Below are positions 17,279-27,234 of a stretch of DNA of 64,000 nucleotides, one piece after another; the stretch's first letter is position 1; each line of letters begins with the position of its first letter. Below the pieces are notes generated by a model. That model had not been told where the DNA came from. It made no database searches and saw only the letters and a list, made by a program, of their open reading frames with translations. The position numbers and the translations under genes are program-made. This stretch comes from Komarekiella atlantica HA4396-MV6 (GTDB lineage Bacteria; Cyanobacteriota; Cyanobacteriia; Cyanobacteriales; Nostocaceae), in NCBI GenBank assembly GCA_019359395.1, contig JAHHHK010000004.1, positions 124,001 to 188,000 on the forward strand, read 5' to 3'.

Positions 17279-19447
17279 TTATTCTCTCCACAATGCCACT
17301 TGCTGTTTGAGTTCTATCACATCTAAATAATCGCTTGCAAAAGCTTTCCTTAAAAGTGAATGAGGAATAAATTCATCATACTTTTGGATTTCTGGTGCTT
17401 CTGAAGAACTGACTAAATATTCTGGTATAATTCTTTGTTCGCACAAAGAAATAATTTCATGATAAAAATTTTTAAATTTATCTTTGCCTAGTTTTATTGT
17501 TAAGTAATAAGGATTCACTCCAGCAATACTTGTAATTTCTAAAGATTCCCGACAATTAGAATTGAGTAATCTTTCTAAGGTACGATAAGCAACTGTACCC
17601 AGCCAAGGAAAAATATAGCATTTACCTTTTTCTAACTGCACAATATTCTTCTTATCTAATCCAGTATTTCGCACTATTTGGCGAACTGTCTGTAAACGTT
17701 GCAGAGCATTATTTTGCAAGTAGCTATATTCTGCATCCTCAAGCAAAACTTGCCGTATTTTTTGCAAAACTTTTGTATGAATAGTACCACTACCACCACG
17801 CCAATAAATACTAGCTTTACCCTCAGCTTGCTTAACGGAAACAGTCTTTTTTTTGAAGTCAACTTCTAAAACTTCCCAAGTTCTGCCTGCTAAGGCAAAT
17901 TGATTGCCAACAGGAAGAGGCGTGACGATACTACCAATTTCTGTTGCGCCTTGTTTAACAATATATTCTTGCTGTTCAGCAAAGACGGCATAAAACTGAA
18001 ATTTTCTTACCACCTTTTCCCCTGCTAAACCCAGGATTAATTTACCCTGTTCAGTTTGCTGAATATGGTCAATATCAATTAAATAGCGTAGCAATAGTCG
18101 GAAATCTTCTTGAGAAATAGCAGTAAACGGTGGCAGATTTAAAATTTGTTTAGCCAAGGTAGCAGGTGAAAGTTCACCTGTTGCAGCTAAAATGCTCATT
18201 GTCTGATGATAAAGCAAACTCAAAGGATATTTAATCGGCTTTATCGGTTCAATCCAACGTTCCTCTAAATAAAGTTGAATAATGGCAATACACTGCAAAA
18301 GTTGCCAAGGAATTTGTTCTGGTAGAGATGCTTCTAGTAAAGGTTTATCTTCAGCACAAACAAACCGCATATCAGCCGCTTCACCTCTTCTACCGCTGCG
18401 TCCTAACCGTTGTAAAAAACTTGCTACAGATAGGGGTGATTCTAATTGAATAACTCGCTCTAAATAACCGATATCTATACCTAATTCTAGAGTTAGGGTA
18501 GCGGCAGTAACAGCTGGATTATTAGGTTCACGCATAGCATTTTCAGCCATTTGCCGCAAGCTAGCAGATATACTACCATGATGCACATGATATATATCTG
18601 GTTGTGTTTGTTCGGCGGCGATTTTTCGTAAAGATGCAATTATCGATTCGGTTTGGGTTCGATTATTAGCAAATATCAGACATTTACGAAATTTACTGAG
18701 GTTGAAAATATATTGTTCGTAAGCTGTCGTTTCTGATTCATCAACTTCATTTGTAATATAAAAGTGTTCTATAGCCAGTTTAATTTGGCGTTTTACCCCG
18801 TCAATTTTTGGAGTAATCACTGATTTTTCAGTTCCAGAACGCAACCACTCTTGTGCCATTGAGTAATCACCAAGAGTAGCGGATAAACCAATGCGGCGGG
18901 GTTGGGTTTGAGTCAATTTTGCCAAACGCTGCAACTGGCAAATAATTTGACAACCGCGTTCTGAACCCATAAAGGCATGAATTTCATCAATGATTACAAA
19001 CCGTAAATTGCCAAATAAGCGAATTAGCTCATTATTTTTGTTAATTAACAAGCTTTCTAGAGATTCTGGGGTAATTTGCAGAATGCCTTGAGGATTTTTT
19101 AAAAGCTTATTTTTTCGATTTTGAGAAACATCACCATGCCAATGCCAAACTGGGATATCGGCTTCTTTAAGCAAGTCGTTAAGACGCTCAAATTGATCAT
19201 TAATTAAAGCTTTAATTGGACTAATATATAATACACCTATGGTAGGAGCAGGATTTTCGTGTAATAGAGTCAAAACTGGTAGAAATGCTGCTTCTGTTTT
19301 ACCCGCAGCAGTTGCAGCAGCAATTAGCAAATGAGCATCAGTTTCAAATATAACTTGACAAGCTGCAATTTGAACTGGTCGTAATTCCGTCCAATTGTGA
19401 TTGTAAATATATTCTTGAATAAAAGGCGCGAGTCTAGAAAAAGTCAT
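17279..19447 (-). CDS. Lhr-like DEAD/DEAH-box helicase
   Basis: A superfamily 2 helicase. Seen with MTFSR as residue 1: Walker A AATAAGKT (Lys50), DEIH Walker B, SAT motif III, and the motif VI segment QRLGRSGRRGE. A C-terminal region resembles the winged-helix and following domains of Lhr-type helicases. Lhr proteins act in DNA repair, but this one is about half the length of full Lhr. I prefer the ATG at 19447; the frame extends to 19564 with a 39-residue leader that looks unlike the family. It stands alone, so no defence role is supported by context. Confidence 0.8.
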   Translation of the reverse strand: MTFSRLAPFIQEYIYNHNWTELRPVQIAACQVIFETDAHLLIAAATAAGKTEAAFLPVLTLLHENPAPTIGVLYISPIKALINDQFERLNDLLKEADIPVWHWHGDVSQNRKNKLLKNPQGILQITPESLESLLINKNNELIRLFGNLRFVIIDEIHAFMGSERGCQIICQLQRLAKLTQTQPRRIGLSATLGDYSMAQEWLRSGTEKSVITPKIDGVKRQIKLAIEHFYITNEVDESETTAYEQYIFNLSKFRKCLIFANNRTQTESIIASLRKIAAEQTQPDIYHVHHGSISASLRQMAENAMREPNNPAVTAATLTLELGIDIGYLERVIQLESPLSVASFLQRLGRSGRRGEAADMRFVCAEDKPLLEASLPEQIPWQLLQCIAIIQLYLEERWIEPIKPIKYPLSLLYHQTMSILAATGELSPATLAKQILNLPPFTAISQEDFRLLLRYLIDIDHIQQTEQGKLILGLAGEKVVRKFQFYAVFAEQQEYIVKQGATEIGSIVTPLPVGNQFALAGRTWEVLEVDFKKKTVSVKQAEGKASIYWRGGSGTIHTKVLQKIRQVLLEDAEYSYLQNNALQRLQTVRQIVRNTGLDKKNIVQLEKGKCYIFPWLGTVAYRTLERLLNSNCRESLEITSIAGVNPYYLTIKLGKDKFKNFYHEIISLCEQRIIPEYLVSSSEAPEIQKYDEFIPHSLLRKAFASDYLDVIELKQQVALWRE

Positions 19448-19680
19448 ACACATTGAGAATTTTATAATTAGAGTAAAGCAAAATCCCCTCTTGAGATCAG
19501 CTCTGAGGGGAAAATGATTGCTATCTATTTTATCGCTGACAATATCCTCAGAACTATTGGACATCAGGAAAATAATCGTTTGTCATTTACGCTATGCAAA
19601 GTTCTGGGTTATCTTTAAAGCTTTGGAATTGGCATGATTTAACTGTTTATTTCACACCTCTTTAGCACTCTATCTACAAT

Positions 19681-21936
19681 TTACGATTGTAAAAAGTTCA
19701 AGTCACTACTATTGAGGAAGGGGGCATTACCACTAGCAACTCCCTCAGATAAGGCTGTAGTAAAAGAGTTTTTGGCATTAGAGTCGAATACATCTGCAAG
19801 ACCAGAAACGATTTGTCCATAGTCTAGTGTAGTGTTGGTGCTAGCGCTTCTCGCTGTAGTAGAGTTAGCGCTACTAATACTTATCCCCGCAGCAGGGTTA
19901 ATGCGATTATCTCCAGTGGGGAGTTTTTCGTCAGTCACAAGCTCATTACTTACATCAATAACAGGGATTGCACTAGGGTCTTGAATGCTGTTGAAATCTT
20001 TAGATTTGCCATTAAATTTTTTCAAGTTTCCTTTCTTTACATCCAATTCAGCTAACCAAGCATCCACACCTGCGCCGTTAGCTCCCGCACTACTGCTACC
20101 TAGAAACGCTTCAGTAAATCCAGTCACATATAGCTTATCAGAGCCATCAACAACACTAAGACCTGTAGGGTAATCGAGATTGTTTCTGCTGCCAAACTGT
20201 TGAGTCCACTTATTGCTACCTTCGGTGTCGAACTTTGCTACCCAAGCGTTATAAGATTTATCTTGAGTGCCTTTTCCTAACTTATTGTTGGTATATCCCG
20301 TCAAGAAGATATTGTCTTGTGAATCGATTTCCATGTCAGATAAAAAGGTGCCATCGTCACCTTTCGAGCCAAACTGTTTAGCCCACTGCTGAGTACCATC
20401 TGGGCTAAATTTGGTTAACCAAATATCATAAGATTCGGATTTACTACTTTTTTTGTCCTTTGATCCTAACTCGCCTGTTGTCCATCCTGTGGTGTAGATA
20501 TTACCTTTACTATCAGTGTCAACAGCCCACGCAAAATCAAGACCTTCATTTTTGCTGCCAAACTGTTGAATCCACTGCACTTCACCAGTAGGATTCACCT
20601 TCGTTAACCAGGCATCGTATTTTGAAAGTTGTCGTGATGGGTCTGACTCTTTTACTAAGCCCTGAGTCCATCCTGTAAGGTAAGAGTTACCTTCGTTATC
20701 GACAGCAACGTCATAACATTCGTCAAAGAAGAAACTTCCAACTTCTTTAAACCACTGCTGATTACCACTGCTGTCTAACTTCGTCACCCAAGAATCATCT
20801 TGAACATTAAAATTGAAGATGTCTTTTCTGGTATTTTCCTTAATTGCTAATCCCGATACGTAAACATTGCCTGCTTTATCTACATCGAGTCCAAAAGCAC
20901 TATTAGAATAACCTCCAGTCAACTTAGTTCCAATCTGCTTACTCCACAAAACATTGCCATTGCTGTCATATTTAGCTACCCAAGCATCCTGAGTTTCTGA
21001 CTCTTTAGTGGCAAACAAATTGCCTCCCGTAAGCCCGGCGAGGTAGAAGTTACCCTGGCTATCTGTAACGACGGCATAGGCTGACTCAGCACCAGCAGAG
21101 CCAATTTGCTTAAGCCACGACTGCTTGCCTTGATTGTCATATTTAGCTACCCAGACATCTGTAGAACCTTTATTGGTTCCTTGCAAAGCTCCACTAGTAG
21201 ATCCTGTTATGTAAACATTACCTGACTTATCTGTGGCAGTAGCAAGACTGAAATCTATACCAGTAGTTCCTAATTGGCTAAGCTTTTTGATGCTTGGTTT
21301 TTTTTGTGGTTTTTCACCGACAAATCTGAAATATTTGTCATTTATATTTAAATCAACTTCTGGCTTGGAAATCACATAAGCAACGAGGTCGGGTTTTCCT
21401 TGTTGTAGCGAAAAGATAGCCTCTCCAAAAAACGGTTGTGCGATGCCTTCAACCTTTAATCCATTAATTTCTACTACTCGATAATCTTCCGGTTTTCCAT
21501 TGAGTTGTATGGTATCTTGAGCGGGGCTGAAATCATAAATTACGGCAAACTCATTTAAACCAAGGAAGTTCTTTTTTATTAAAGAATCTGAGGTACCGCT
21601 ATTATCTGTATAGTAGGGTCGATTCTCATCGCCAAGAACAAATCTATCTGCCCCTATTGATGGTATATCCCTATCCAAAATCAGTAATGGATTACCACCT
21701 TGTTGGTTATTCTGGATATTTACAATAATTTCATACTCTGCTCCTGAGTTATCAAATATGTCACCAAATAGAAAATCAATATTTCGCTTTTCATTATTGT
21801 TTGCTCCAGGATCGTAAGCGTAAATAACATCGTTACCAGCACGGGCAAAAACGGCTTCAAACTCTGAATTAGGATCTCCTGTGGCTAGATCACTACCAGG
21901 GGTAAATAGTGAGACAACGAATTTAAAATCAGCCAT
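19681..21936 (-). CDS. SBBP-repeat beta-propeller protein
   Basis: The 751-residue protein has an N-terminal domain (1-205) of the type found in cyanobacterial calcium-binding/PEP-related proteins, with FARAGNDVIYAYDPG and DFLFGDIFDN motifs. Then come about seven beta-propeller repeats, each with the pattern DxxGNxYxTG...DAWxxKxxxxGxxxWxxQxGS. A Ser/Asn-rich tail (about 640-751) ends the protein. No classical signal peptide is seen; the N-terminus MADFKFVVSLFTPGSD is typical of exported RTX-like proteins, so type I export is an inference. Function is probably adhesive or structural. Confidence 0.75.
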   Translation of the reverse strand: MADFKFVVSLFTPGSDLATGDPNSEFEAVFARAGNDVIYAYDPGANNNEKRNIDFLFGDIFDNSGAEYEIIVNIQNNQQGGNPLLILDRDIPSIGADRFVLGDENRPYYTDNSGTSDSLIKKNFLGLNEFAVIYDFSPAQDTIQLNGKPEDYRVVEINGLKVEGIAQPFFGEAIFSLQQGKPDLVAYVISKPEVDLNINDKYFRFVGEKPQKKPSIKKLSQLGTTGIDFSLATATDKSGNVYITGSTSGALQGTNKGSTDVWVAKYDNQGKQSWLKQIGSAGAESAYAVVTDSQGNFYLAGLTGGNLFATKESETQDAWVAKYDSNGNVLWSKQIGTKLTGGYSNSAFGLDVDKAGNVYVSGLAIKENTRKDIFNFNVQDDSWVTKLDSSGNQQWFKEVGSFFFDECYDVAVDNEGNSYLTGWTQGLVKESDPSRQLSKYDAWLTKVNPTGEVQWIQQFGSKNEGLDFAWAVDTDSKGNIYTTGWTTGELGSKDKKSSKSESYDIWLTKFSPDGTQQWAKQFGSKGDDGTFLSDMEIDSQDNIFLTGYTNNKLGKGTQDKSYNAWVAKFDTEGSNKWTQQFGSRNNLDYPTGLSVVDGSDKLYVTGFTEAFLGSSSAGANGAGVDAWLAELDVKKGNLKKFNGKSKDFNSIQDPSAIPVIDVSNELVTDEKLPTGDNRINPAAGISISSANSTTARSASTNTTLDYGQIVSGLADVFDSNAKNSFTTALSEGVASGNAPFLNSSDLNFLQS

Positions 21937-22028
21937 TTTGTTTTACCTCTAAGTTTCAATGATTTGAATTTTGAAATGTAATTTGCTAATGGGGCGTCAT
22001 TTACGTTGGGTGGAAAACTTTCATACAT

Positions 22029-23588
22029 TTAACCTCTCTGACTTTCTCGTTTTTTAGAAATAGAAGAGTGATTAACAGAGTGATTAAAAGTTGATGGAAC
22101 AAAGACCAGAATTAATATTGCCCCAACTAAAAGAGCAATACTTGCGACTAGTACCGCAGTGTGAAGTCCTGAAACGAAGGCATTACCAAATGCTTGATTC
22201 CAAGTAAGTAAAGAAATATTAGTTGGGAGGTCACTAGTAACTTTAGCTCCACCGTGCAAAGCATCAGCGATCAGTCGCTCTTGAAGGTTGGAAGGCAAAT
22301 TCCAAGACGTTAGCGATCGCTTCAAGTTTGAAGTCAGCCATTGTGTAAGAATCGTTCCTTGTATAGCAATTCCCAAGACACCGCCTAGTCGGGTGCTCAT
22401 GTTAAGTACTGCTGAGGCAATTCCTGCTTTGCTAGAGGGTGCTGAATTCAAAGCTACTGTTACTAAAGGCGCAAGTGTCAAGCCACTGCCGAAGCCGGAG
22501 AAAACAAGGCTCCACAAGATGGCTCCATACTCGGTATTGACGTTGATTTGGATAAACAACATTGTCGCTATACTTGCCAATATCAGCCCCGTCGTAATGG
22601 CAAAGCGCCACCCAAGGCGAGCCGCAACCCATCCCGAACAAAGCGATGCGATTACAAAAGCTGCGTTCATTGGCAAGAAACGTATACCTGCTGCCGCTGC
22701 TGAATATCCCTGCACTTGCTGCAAGAATAAGCTGAAAATGAATAGCAAACTGATGATGGTGAAAAAGACCAAAATCGAGACGAAATTGACTACAGAAAAG
22801 GTTGGATTGCGAAATAAAGTTAGTGGCAGCATCGGATGGCTGCTGCGAGACTCAACAAATAAAAATGCTAGAAAACTAAGTCCAGCAATTGTTAGTAGCA
22901 ACCCAATAAGTGGCGATCGCCAAACTCCGTTGTTGCCCTCGGTAAGCGCATAGATGAGCGAGCCTAAAAAGATGATACTAAGTGCCAAACCTGGTAAATC
23001 AAGACTTTGCTTTTTGGGATTGATAACTTCTTGAACAACACGGGAAGATATGCCAAAAGCGATCGCACCGAGTGGGACATTCAGAAAGAAAATACTCTGC
23101 CAGCCGAAACTATCCACCAACAGTCCGCCGACCACAGGGCCCGCAACCAAGGCAAGCCCTGACACCGCAGACCAGATACCAATGGCTTTAGCTTGTTCCT
23201 TTGGCTTAGGGAATGTATGCGTCAGGATAGATAGAGAAGTTGGAATTAAGGCAGCAGCACCAATTCCCTGAAGAGTCCGACCAGCAATTAAAATCTCCAG
23301 ATTGGGAGCAAGACCACAAACTATAGAAGCGATCGTGAAGATGACCAATCCTGCAAGGAAAACTCGTTTGCGCCCGTAAATATCGCCCAATGTCCCACTC
23401 GTCAAGACTAGACTAGCGGCAGGTAAGGTGTAGGCGTTGAGAATCCACTGCAATCCCGACACACCAGAACCCAAACTTGTCTGAATTTTGGGAAGTGCGA
23501 CATTCATCACCGTGTCGTCGAGATTAGTCATAAACAATGCAAAACACATTGCCCCCAGCGTGATCGCTTTCACACGACTTTGATTCAT
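22029..23588 (-). CDS. DHA2-family MFS drug/lipid exporter
   Basis: A 519-residue, 14-helix major facilitator of the EmrB/QacA type. It has the N-terminal motif LDDTVMNVALPKI, GDIYGRKRVFL (motif A) between helices 2 and 3, and GPVVGGLL (motif C, antiporter signature) in helix 5. These proteins use the proton gradient to expel amphiphiles. It is the last gene of the long minus-strand cluster, 5 bases after the glycosyltransferase stop, so it most likely exports the cluster's product. Confidence 0.9.
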   Translation of the reverse strand: MNQSRVKAITLGAMCFALFMTNLDDTVMNVALPKIQTSLGSGVSGLQWILNAYTLPAASLVLTSGTLGDIYGRKRVFLAGLVIFTIASIVCGLAPNLEILIAGRTLQGIGAAALIPTSLSILTHTFPKPKEQAKAIGIWSAVSGLALVAGPVVGGLLVDSFGWQSIFFLNVPLGAIAFGISSRVVQEVINPKKQSLDLPGLALSIIFLGSLIYALTEGNNGVWRSPLIGLLLTIAGLSFLAFLFVESRSSHPMLPLTLFRNPTFSVVNFVSILVFFTIISLLFIFSLFLQQVQGYSAAAAGIRFLPMNAAFVIASLCSGWVAARLGWRFAITTGLILASIATMLFIQINVNTEYGAILWSLVFSGFGSGLTLAPLVTVALNSAPSSKAGIASAVLNMSTRLGGVLGIAIQGTILTQWLTSNLKRSLTSWNLPSNLQERLIADALHGGAKVTSDLPTNISLLTWNQAFGNAFVSGLHTAVLVASIALLVGAILILVFVPSTFNHSVNHSSISKKRESQRG

Positions 23589-23593
23589 CGCTG

Positions 23594-24826
23594 TTACTGC
23601 CTCTGCTGGAGTAATTCTGTCGCTGTTGTTTGAGCGTTAGTGGTGAGAATATTCTGCAAAATCTCAGGAATCTCAAACACGGCTTGATTGTTCACAGCGG
23701 CGACATTTGCACGATATTGAGCAAAATTTTCCGGCTGAAGAAACTTCTCAACTGCCTGATCAATATTCCGAAAACTGTTAATTACTATACCGACCTTTTT
23801 CTGTTGAATCCATTCGGTGTTGTATCGTTCATTAATTAATGTAGCAGCATTACGTTGCACAATCATTGGTAATTTCATTGCCAGCGCCTCGCTAATACTA
23901 ATACCACCTGGTTTACCAATAAAAAAATCGGCAAGGTGCATATAGTAAGGAATATCCTGAGTAAAGCTGGTGACAAACCTCTTTTGAGTACCTTGGCTTT
24001 CACGTAGAGTTACAGCTAGTTGTTCATTACGTCCGCAAATAAATATTAATTGTAGTTTTTGTTGAAAACACTCTAGACGCTTGGCAATTTCTAGCATTGC
24101 TTTCGAGCCGAAACCCCCGAATAATACAATCCCTGTCAGACAGTCTGGAGCTAAACCCAAACTTTCTCTTTCAATACGGCGTTCACTTGGAATTGGTTCA
24201 TAAAAACGCGGGTGAATAATCAACCCAGAAGTTTTGATAATTCGTTCTGGTTGCACTCCCAAAGAAGTAGCTTGCTCGACTGCTTTTTCAGTTGCACAGA
24301 CAATATAATTTCCGGTTTCTGGTTCGATATAAAAACCAGGAGGCGAATCGGCAAAATCTACACAAACGGTTACTAAAGGGGTATCTGGTTTACCCTTCTG
24401 TAAACTTTCCCATAGTCCTTTGTTATATAAAGGTAATAAAGAAATCACCATATCTGGCTGTTGCTGACGCCAATATTCTGCAAAGAACTCGACACCAGCA
24501 TCGTAATTCAGCTTAAAAAGTAGTCTATCTAGCCATAAAATTAGCGGGTGAAGCCATGTCCAACCGCTTTTTAGCATCCGGTTATACAATTCGCCGCCTG
24601 TAACTCCTGATAGCAGCTTGTAGATATCCACTATCTTTTGTTGTTGTGTGAGGCTTTCTACTAGTTCGTCTACATCAGTAACCCTGAGTTCCCAAGGTAG
24701 TTGTTGCTCCTCAACTATTGCCCGTATTGCGTGATAGGTGGCGTAATGCGCTCCACCATACCATGCGGTGACAACATTAATCTGAATTTTTTTGTTGGGA
24801 TGCGATCGCGATGAGAATGCTTTCAT
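23594..24826 (-). CDS. MGDG-synthase-like glycosyltransferase, duplicate A
   Basis: A GT28-type (GT-B fold) glycosyltransferase of 410 residues related to monogalactosyldiacylglycerol synthases. The N-terminal domain has an acceptor-side motif AWYGGAHYATYHAI (family form GGGHRxxAxAL). The C-terminal domain has VLFGGFGSKAMLEIAKRL, IFICGRNEQL and the donor-binding FIGKPGGISISEALAMKLP. From about residue 111 to the end it is identical to the copy at 25048; the N-terminal third differs at many positions. It would transfer a sugar, probably galactose-type, to a lipid acceptor at the membrane. Confidence 0.85.
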   Translation of the reverse strand: MKAFSSRSHPNKKIQINVVTAWYGGAHYATYHAIRAIVEEQQLPWELRVTDVDELVESLTQQQKIVDIYKLLSGVTGGELYNRMLKSGWTWLHPLILWLDRLLFKLNYDAGVEFFAEYWRQQQPDMVISLLPLYNKGLWESLQKGKPDTPLVTVCVDFADSPPGFYIEPETGNYIVCATEKAVEQATSLGVQPERIIKTSGLIIHPRFYEPIPSERRIERESLGLAPDCLTGIVLFGGFGSKAMLEIAKRLECFQQKLQLIFICGRNEQLAVTLRESQGTQKRFVTSFTQDIPYYMHLADFFIGKPGGISISEALAMKLPMIVQRNAATLINERYNTEWIQQKKVGIVINSFRNIDQAVEKFLQPENFAQYRANVAAVNNQAVFEIPEILQNILTTNAQTTATELLQQRQ

Positions 24827-24882
24827 TAGTATTCTTTATGGGGTGTTGTTTAGCAAATGTGATTTTTTGAATTTATCTTGGC

Positions 24883-25040
24883 TATTTCTTTCTCAAACAA
24901 TCCCAGCGCTCGAACCACAGCGGGCTTTTAGCACAAATTATTGTGAATTCTATCAATTGACTTTTTATTGATGAAAAAAAGTCTCTTACTCTAAAACTAA
25001 AATTTTCTTTCCATTAATACTTGGAGTGACTGAATTCATC
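24883..25040. pseudogene. Decayed pieces of glf, the GMC oxidoreductase and the MFS gene start
   Basis: Between the two glycosyltransferases, 24883-24922 matches 27246-27285 (3' end of glf) at 34 of 40 bases. Positions 24977-25013 match 29940-29976 (5' part of the GMC gene) at 34 of 37. About 25033-25040 resembles the MFS start region just downstream of the other copy. The order and strand fit a former tandem duplication of the segment from the exporter to the GMC gene, later reduced by deletion. Confidence 0.65.
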
Positions 25041-25047
25041 GCTGTCA

Positions 25048-26277
25048 CTACCTCTGCTGGAGTAATTCTGTTGCTGTTGTTTGAGCGTTAGTGGTGAGAA
25101 TATTCTGCAAAATCTCAGGAATTTCAAACACAGCTTGATTATTTACAGCGGCGACATTTGCACGATATTGAGCAAAATTTTCCGGCTGAAGAAACTTCTC
25201 AACTGCCTGATCAATATTCCGAAAACTGTTAATTACTATACCGACCTTTTTCTGTTGAATCCATTCGGTGTTGTATCGTTCATTAATTAATGTAGCAGCA
25301 TTACGTTGCACAATCATTGGTAATTTCATTGCCAGCGCCTCGCTAATACTAATACCACCTGGTTTACCAATAAAAAAATCGGCAAGGTGCATATAGTAAG
25401 GAATATCCTGAGTAAAGCTGGTGACAAACCTCTTTTGAGTACCTTGGCTTTCACGTAGAGTTACAGCTAGTTGTTCATTACGTCCGCAAATAAATATTAA
25501 TTGTAGTTTTTGTTGAAAACACTCTAGACGCTTGGCAATTTCTAGCATTGCTTTCGAGCCGAAACCCCCGAATAATACAATCCCTGTCAGACAGTCTGGA
25601 GCTAAACCCAAACTTTCTCTTTCAATACGGCGTTCACTTGGAATTGGTTCATAAAAACGCGGGTGAATAATCAACCCAGAAGTTTTGATAATTCGTTCTG
25701 GTTGCACTCCCAAAGAAGTAGCTTGCTCGACTGCTTTTTCAGTTGCACAGACAATATAATTTCCGGTTTCTGGTTCGATATAAAAACCAGGAGGCGAATC
25801 GGCAAAATCTACACAAACGGTTACTAAAGGGGTGTCTGGTTTACCCTTCTGTAAACTTTCCCATAGCCCTTTGTTATACAAAGGTAATAAAGAAATCACC
25901 ATATCTGGCTGTTGCTGACGCCAATATTCTGCAAAGAACTCGACACCAGCATCGTAATTCAGCTTAAAAAGTAGTTTATCTAGTCCTAAGATTAGCGGAT
26001 AAAGCCATGTCCACCCGCTTTTGAGCATTCGGTTATACAATTCGCCACCTGTAAATCCCGTTAGCAGCTTGTAGATATCCACTATCTTTTGTTGTTGGGC
26101 AAGGCTTGCTACTAGTTCATCTACATCAGTAACTCTGAGTTCCCAAGGCAATTGTTGCTGCTCAACTATTGTCCGTATTGCATGATAAATAGCATAATGC
26201 GCTCCACCATACCATGCGGTTACAACATTAATCAAAAACTTTTTTTCTGAAGATGAAGGTAATTGCGTTGTTTCCAT
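25048..26277 (-). CDS. MGDG-synthase-like glycosyltransferase, duplicate B
   Basis: This 409-residue protein is the paralogue of the glycosyltransferase at 23594, with the same GT-B motifs (AWYGGAHYAIYHAI; FGGFGSKAMLEIAKRL; GKPGGISISEALAMK). By eye the DNA of the two copies is identical for 689 bases (23694-24382 versus 25145-25833), while the first 330 bases of the genes differ clearly. That pattern suggests gene conversion. The divergent N-terminal acceptor domain implies that the two enzymes may use different acceptors with the same sugar donor. It follows the methyltransferase by 30 bases. Confidence 0.85.
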   Translation of the reverse strand: METTQLPSSSEKKFLINVVTAWYGGAHYAIYHAIRTIVEQQQLPWELRVTDVDELVASLAQQQKIVDIYKLLTGFTGGELYNRMLKSGWTWLYPLILGLDKLLFKLNYDAGVEFFAEYWRQQQPDMVISLLPLYNKGLWESLQKGKPDTPLVTVCVDFADSPPGFYIEPETGNYIVCATEKAVEQATSLGVQPERIIKTSGLIIHPRFYEPIPSERRIERESLGLAPDCLTGIVLFGGFGSKAMLEIAKRLECFQQKLQLIFICGRNEQLAVTLRESQGTQKRFVTSFTQDIPYYMHLADFFIGKPGGISISEALAMKLPMIVQRNAATLINERYNTEWIQQKKVGIVINSFRNIDQAVEKFLQPENFAQYRANVAAVNNQAVFEIPEILQNILTTNAQTTATELLQQR

Positions 26278-26307
26278 AAATACAAATAATTTCCGATAAA
26301 AATTGGA

Positions 26308-27234
26308 TTAAATACTTTTGCGGAACATGATCGCCATCCCTGAATGAAAACTAAGCCAATAGCCGAAAATCGCGTAAAAAAGGAATTTAAAAGAGGTCAA
26401 TGCTTTTCCGAGTTTGAATGGCTCAAAAACAGTGTCCACTGAGCCGTCGAAAAGGCTTACATACGCGCTCATAGCTCGACCATTGAAGCCAAACAAGGGT
26501 GTATCGTCAAATCTCCGATCAAAGAAATCTACAGGTTCCCATCCCTGACAACGCCCTAAATATTCAAGTGATTCACGTGTGTATATATGAAGGTGGTAGG
26601 GAACATGGACAAAGTTATAATCATCGGGTAAGTCGGGCCGATTGAGGTTGAGATTAGCGGCATCGGGTGTACCGATTAAAACATAACCACCAGGGGATAG
26701 CAGGCTGTTTAATTTGCTTAATAAAACATGAGGATCTTCAACATGTTCGATGACATCTTGACTCAAGATGTAATCAAATGACCTGCGCTGTAATGTTGTC
26801 AGATCACCAAAGCCGTCCTCTGGTGCGTAAGGATCATAACCGTAGGAATTGGCAAAGCCGTGTTGTCGTAGATATTGGACAAACAGACCATTAGCACCAC
26901 ACCCATAATCAAGTAATGAGTGAGTTTTGGAAAACCCATGCTTTGTCAACTGACGGCATAAGTTGCCATAGATAATTTGATATATCCATGTCAATTTAGC
27001 TTCAAAAAGAGGGAATTTTGCGTAGTAATGGTCTAAATTGACGACGTCTAGACAATGAATCGTCTGGCAATCAGGACATCGCCACACCTTGAATTTTTCG
27101 TCTATAAAGGCTCTGACATTACAAGGGAATGTAGAAAATGCAGATTCATCATTTGGATCGACACGATAATGACAAATCGAACACTCAAGGCGTTGCGTTA
27201 TTGTACTAGTGTGTTTGTGCTTCATTACCTTCAT
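26308..27234 (-). CDS. SAM-dependent methyltransferase with N-terminal zinc-ribbon-like cysteines
   Basis: A 308-residue class I methyltransferase. The N-terminus has two Cys pairs (CSIC and CPDC, residues about 18-56), a zinc-ribbon pattern seen in sugar and lipid C/O-methyltransferases of polysaccharide clusters. The SAM-binding motif is LLDYGCGANG (about 107-116), with LSQDVIEHVEDP as motif II/III. The C-terminal end is hydrophobic (FKFLFYAIFGYWLSF) and may touch the membrane. Its start overlaps the glf stop by 4 bases (ATGA), which implies translational coupling. The substrate is likely the sugar or lipid made by the cluster. Confidence 0.8.
   Translation of the reverse strand: MKVMKHKHTSTITQRLECSICHYRVDPNDESAFSTFPCNVRAFIDEKFKVWRCPDCQTIHCLDVVNLDHYYAKFPLFEAKLTWIYQIIYGNLCRQLTKHGFSKTHSLLDYGCGANGLFVQYLRQHGFANSYGYDPYAPEDGFGDLTTLQRRSFDYILSQDVIEHVEDPHVLLSKLNSLLSPGGYVLIGTPDAANLNLNRPDLPDDYNFVHVPYHLHIYTRESLEYLGRCQGWEPVDFFDRRFDDTPLFGFNGRAMSAYVSLFDGSVDTVFEPFKLGKALTSFKFLFYAIFGYWLSFHSGMAIMFRKSI

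Noticed and set aside
17279-19447. The Lhr-like helicase considered as part of an anti-phage defence island
   Set aside because: Its neighbours are a beta-propeller protein and a small membrane protein; no nuclease, methylase or other defence gene accompanies it.
22288-22953. A 221-codon plus-strand frame opposite the MFS exporter
   Set aside because: It is the antisense shadow of a well-supported membrane protein and has the Lys/Pro/Ser-rich composition expected for such shadows.
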